From Saprospiraceae bacterium (GTDB lineage: Bacteria > Bacteroidota > Bacteroidia > Chitinophagales > Saprospiraceae): DNA of 8,051 bases. Shown here piece by piece: positions 7,801-8,051 of this stretch; the first letter of the stretch is position 1; each line of letters starts with the position of its first letter. A program made the position numbers and the translations under genes. The notes under the pieces were generated by a model. The model was not told the DNA's origin. It searched no databases and saw only the letters and a list, made by a program, of their open reading frames with translations. The stretch is taken from contig WGBN01000161.1 in the NCBI GenBank assembly GCA_015494245.1, positions 1 through 8,051 on the forward strand, in the 5' to 3' direction.

Positions 7801-8051
7801 TTCGAAGTTTTCTGGACCGGCAGTCCGGGTAGCTTCTTAACAGATAGCACGCAACTGCAAGTGCAAGTGCAGGAAGCAGGCTGGTATGTGTTGCACATTA
7901 CAAACACAAACACCGCTTGTGAGAGTTTTGATTCTGTGCAGGTATATGTAGATTCTGTGCTGTGCGCGCCCGAAGTTTTTGCAGGAGCCGATGGCCTGAT
8001 CAACTGTTATTCCAATTTGTACGACACCCTGGATGCTACAGCTACACCGCT
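4774..8051 (+). CDS. Large secreted modular protein: P-domain plus Cys-paired repeats (3' end outside the window)
   Basis: One frame stays open from ATG 4774 to the window edge (1092 codons and two bases); no stop was met. Modules in order: signal peptide (1-24, cleavage likely after AYA); Cys-rich start CDCADAGNC (27-35); a P-domain-like beta sandwich (about 48-197) with GVRLTFTHQHIWDLEISLVSP and, at 170-172, the GSW typical of P-domains before a DN-rich end; a linker domain (about 198-329, starting CCEADAG) with an aromatic-rich middle; three CxGD...GCDS repeats (330-479); then PKD-like 'ADAGP..LTC' repeats from 483 on. It is likely exported, and by analogy with related Bacteroidota proteins a type IX sorting domain or CHU_C-type domain may follow; that part is not visible. 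A role in adhesion, gliding or extracellular structure is inference. P-domains normally follow a subtilisin-like protease; none is present before it here. No function can be assigned from sequence alone. The start is the only in-frame ATG before the signal peptide. Confidence 0.9.
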   Translation, partial: MQRIFIPWALFFLAGLWPAGFAYAQSCDCADAGNCPFSIEPDSSYQLCYDITDAFNDDLSDPAQGVCGVRLTFTHQHIWDLEISLVSPAGDTVPLIGPSLPYFGTTNSVLWDVLFLPCAYPVAPDTVNGTPLAATWTNNQDWPFAGIIGGSYHPVGNNCLEDFNNGPVNGSWCLLIDNDPSFYPGQILNFEILLCDNSGLLCCEADAGSLAPYPDLYVCQGDSSLLLDIPPVYFGQEPDTLEYGYQYLISDTSGIIVELDSIADLTTYDPGAYNVCVLAYRLSEEDSLYVVTPGLPVDTLLAILNGPAPPFCGDISSSCVRVVIEAPPPLTVLNESLCQGDSLQVGDSLFYEAGTYNLLLSTAAGCDSLVELHLSVFPHDTTALSFTLCPGDSLFIADTVFGEPDNYEVLLQNQYGCDSLLRIQLTHYALDTTFLSDTICQGETYAIGDSVFTLSGNYTLHFPSVLTGCDSTVMLSLTVLDLQAQVLQPDTLTCAVEEVLLDGAGSSSGTGIAYNWSTSDGLLTGPADSVSTYAGAAGTYVLEVAQYSCLVYDTVQVYAQQDIPIADAGPPDTLTCSTSVLTLDGTASATGPDLVYSWLSPNGNILSGADGLQPLVDAPGLYILSLTDTLTQCVGMDSVNIEIDTLAPLADAGPDGLLNCLTDSVVLDGSASYLPQGYEYHWTDENAVEVSWSGPLQAVVDVPGTYYLQVIDLHNGCEAVDSAVVTENMQLPAVDAGLPDTLTCSQSVVSLEGQGSSANALDFLWSTQAGNILGDSTIANVTVDAPGWYYLTVTDVLTHCSATDSVEVFMDTLSPMAEAGLPITLNCALTEWELGEQSGSSQGTEFSYTWLDEQGNVIGNALHLIVDTAGAYVLLVENTLTGCIASDTAFVSINQLMPLADAGPSDSLTCVHPQAILDGSASTQNPFMEYEWYNSNWQPVGSGLQIGVGQADTYCLVATNGLNFCADTACVSIAADVALPIAAAGADQALDCMNGTAVLDAGASSSGPPFEVFWTGSPGSFLTDSTQLQVQVQEAGWYVLHITNTNTACESFDSVQVYVDSVLCAPEVFAGADGLINCYSNLYDTLDATATP
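4915..5364 (+). other. P-domain (proprotein-convertase type) coding segment
   Basis: Residues about 48-197 of the secreted protein show the pattern of P/Homo B domains: a strand with VRLTFTHQHIWDLEISLVSPAG, a long variable middle, a FNNGPVNGSWCLLIDND segment, then GQILNFEILLC. In known proteins this fold is a jelly-roll beta sandwich that stabilises or accompanies subtilisin-like proteases, and in Bacteroidota it also occurs alone in large secreted proteins. Its Cys residues (C48, C67, C159, C173, C195) are unusually many. Confidence 0.75.
5761..6210 (+). repeat. Three tandem CxGD...GCDS protein repeats (47-52 residues)
   Basis: Three units begin at 5761, 5902 and 6055 (residues 330, 377, 428). 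Each has a C-x-G-[DE] start (CQGDSL, CPGDSL, CQGETY), a turn with GD or AD and a 'xVF/LF' strand, a Y-containing strand, and a GCDS end followed by a short strand (L-x-L-x-V type). The two Cys of each unit are 28, 28 and 29 residues apart, which suggests one disulfide per unit. DNA identity between units is low, so they are old duplications. Confidence 0.85.
6220..8051 (+). repeat. PKD-like tandem repeats with a conserved Cys pair (seven full, one cut off)
   Basis: The first, more diverged unit starts near 6220. Clear units start at 6469, 6721, 6973, 7222, 7471, 7717 and 7975 (residues 566, 650, 734, 817, 900, 982, 1068); successive starts are 84, 84, 83, 83, 82 and 86 residues apart. The consensus is [AV]-x-A-G-x-x-x-x-L-[TND]-C, then x-LDG-x-x-S, a [YF]-x-W strand, a VDAPGxY strand and a final C before DS/D-x-V-x-V. 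In the seven full units the N-terminal and C-terminal Cys are 55-57 residues apart. Domains of this PKD-like, Ig-like kind usually form rod-like stalks in surface proteins. The last unit is cut by the window edge. Confidence 0.88.

Noticed and set aside
7849..7915. Short CAAGTG and CAAACA direct repeats as a phase-variation site
   Set aside because: Only two to three imperfect copies of six bases that keep the frame; too short to slip readily.
6220..8051. Spaced repeats as a CRISPR array
   Set aside because: Units are about 250 bases, diverged at DNA level and part of one open reading frame; no short identical repeats with unique spacers.

Overview
The window looks like chromosomal DNA of a Bacteroidota bacterium, most likely of the Saprospiria/Lewinella-like group. 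This is an inference from four things: promoter-like TAnnTTTG boxes, A-rich leaders without a clear Shine-Dalgarno sequence, a sucC gene not followed by sucD, and a very large Cys-rich secreted repeat protein with a P-domain of the kind common in that group. No RNA gene, CRISPR array, insertion sequence or phage gene was recognised.

Left part (1-1800, minus strand): three genes read leftwards in the order sterol-desaturase-type membrane di-iron hydroxylase, DUF4442 hotdog-fold protein, class I/II aminotransferase. The aminotransferase runs out of the window. The first two overlap by ATGA and are probably translationally coupled. The aminotransferase follows after 65 bases and may have its own promoter.

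Centre (1801-1937): a divergent promoter region with one candidate Bacteroidota-type promoter on each strand.

Right-centre (1938-4683, plus strand): sucC (succinyl-CoA synthetase beta subunit), a MazG-like all-alpha NTP pyrophosphohydrolase that overlaps sucC by ATGA, and an enolase-superfamily dipeptide epimerase after a 20-base gap. They are packed like an operon that joins a TCA-cycle enzyme, nucleotide-pool cleaning and probable recycling of cell-wall peptides.

Right part (4774-8051, plus strand): one reading frame stays open to the window edge (at least 1092 codons). It encodes a secreted modular protein: signal peptide, an N-terminal P-domain with no protease attached, a linker domain, three short 'CxGD...GCDS' repeats, then at least seven full and one cut-off PKD-like repeats of 82-86 residues, each with one conserved Cys pair. 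It is probably a cell-surface or type IX-secreted adhesin or stalk protein whose C-terminal sorting domain lies beyond the window. This is the most unusual object here. I did not see convincing evidence of a wholly new multi-gene system.
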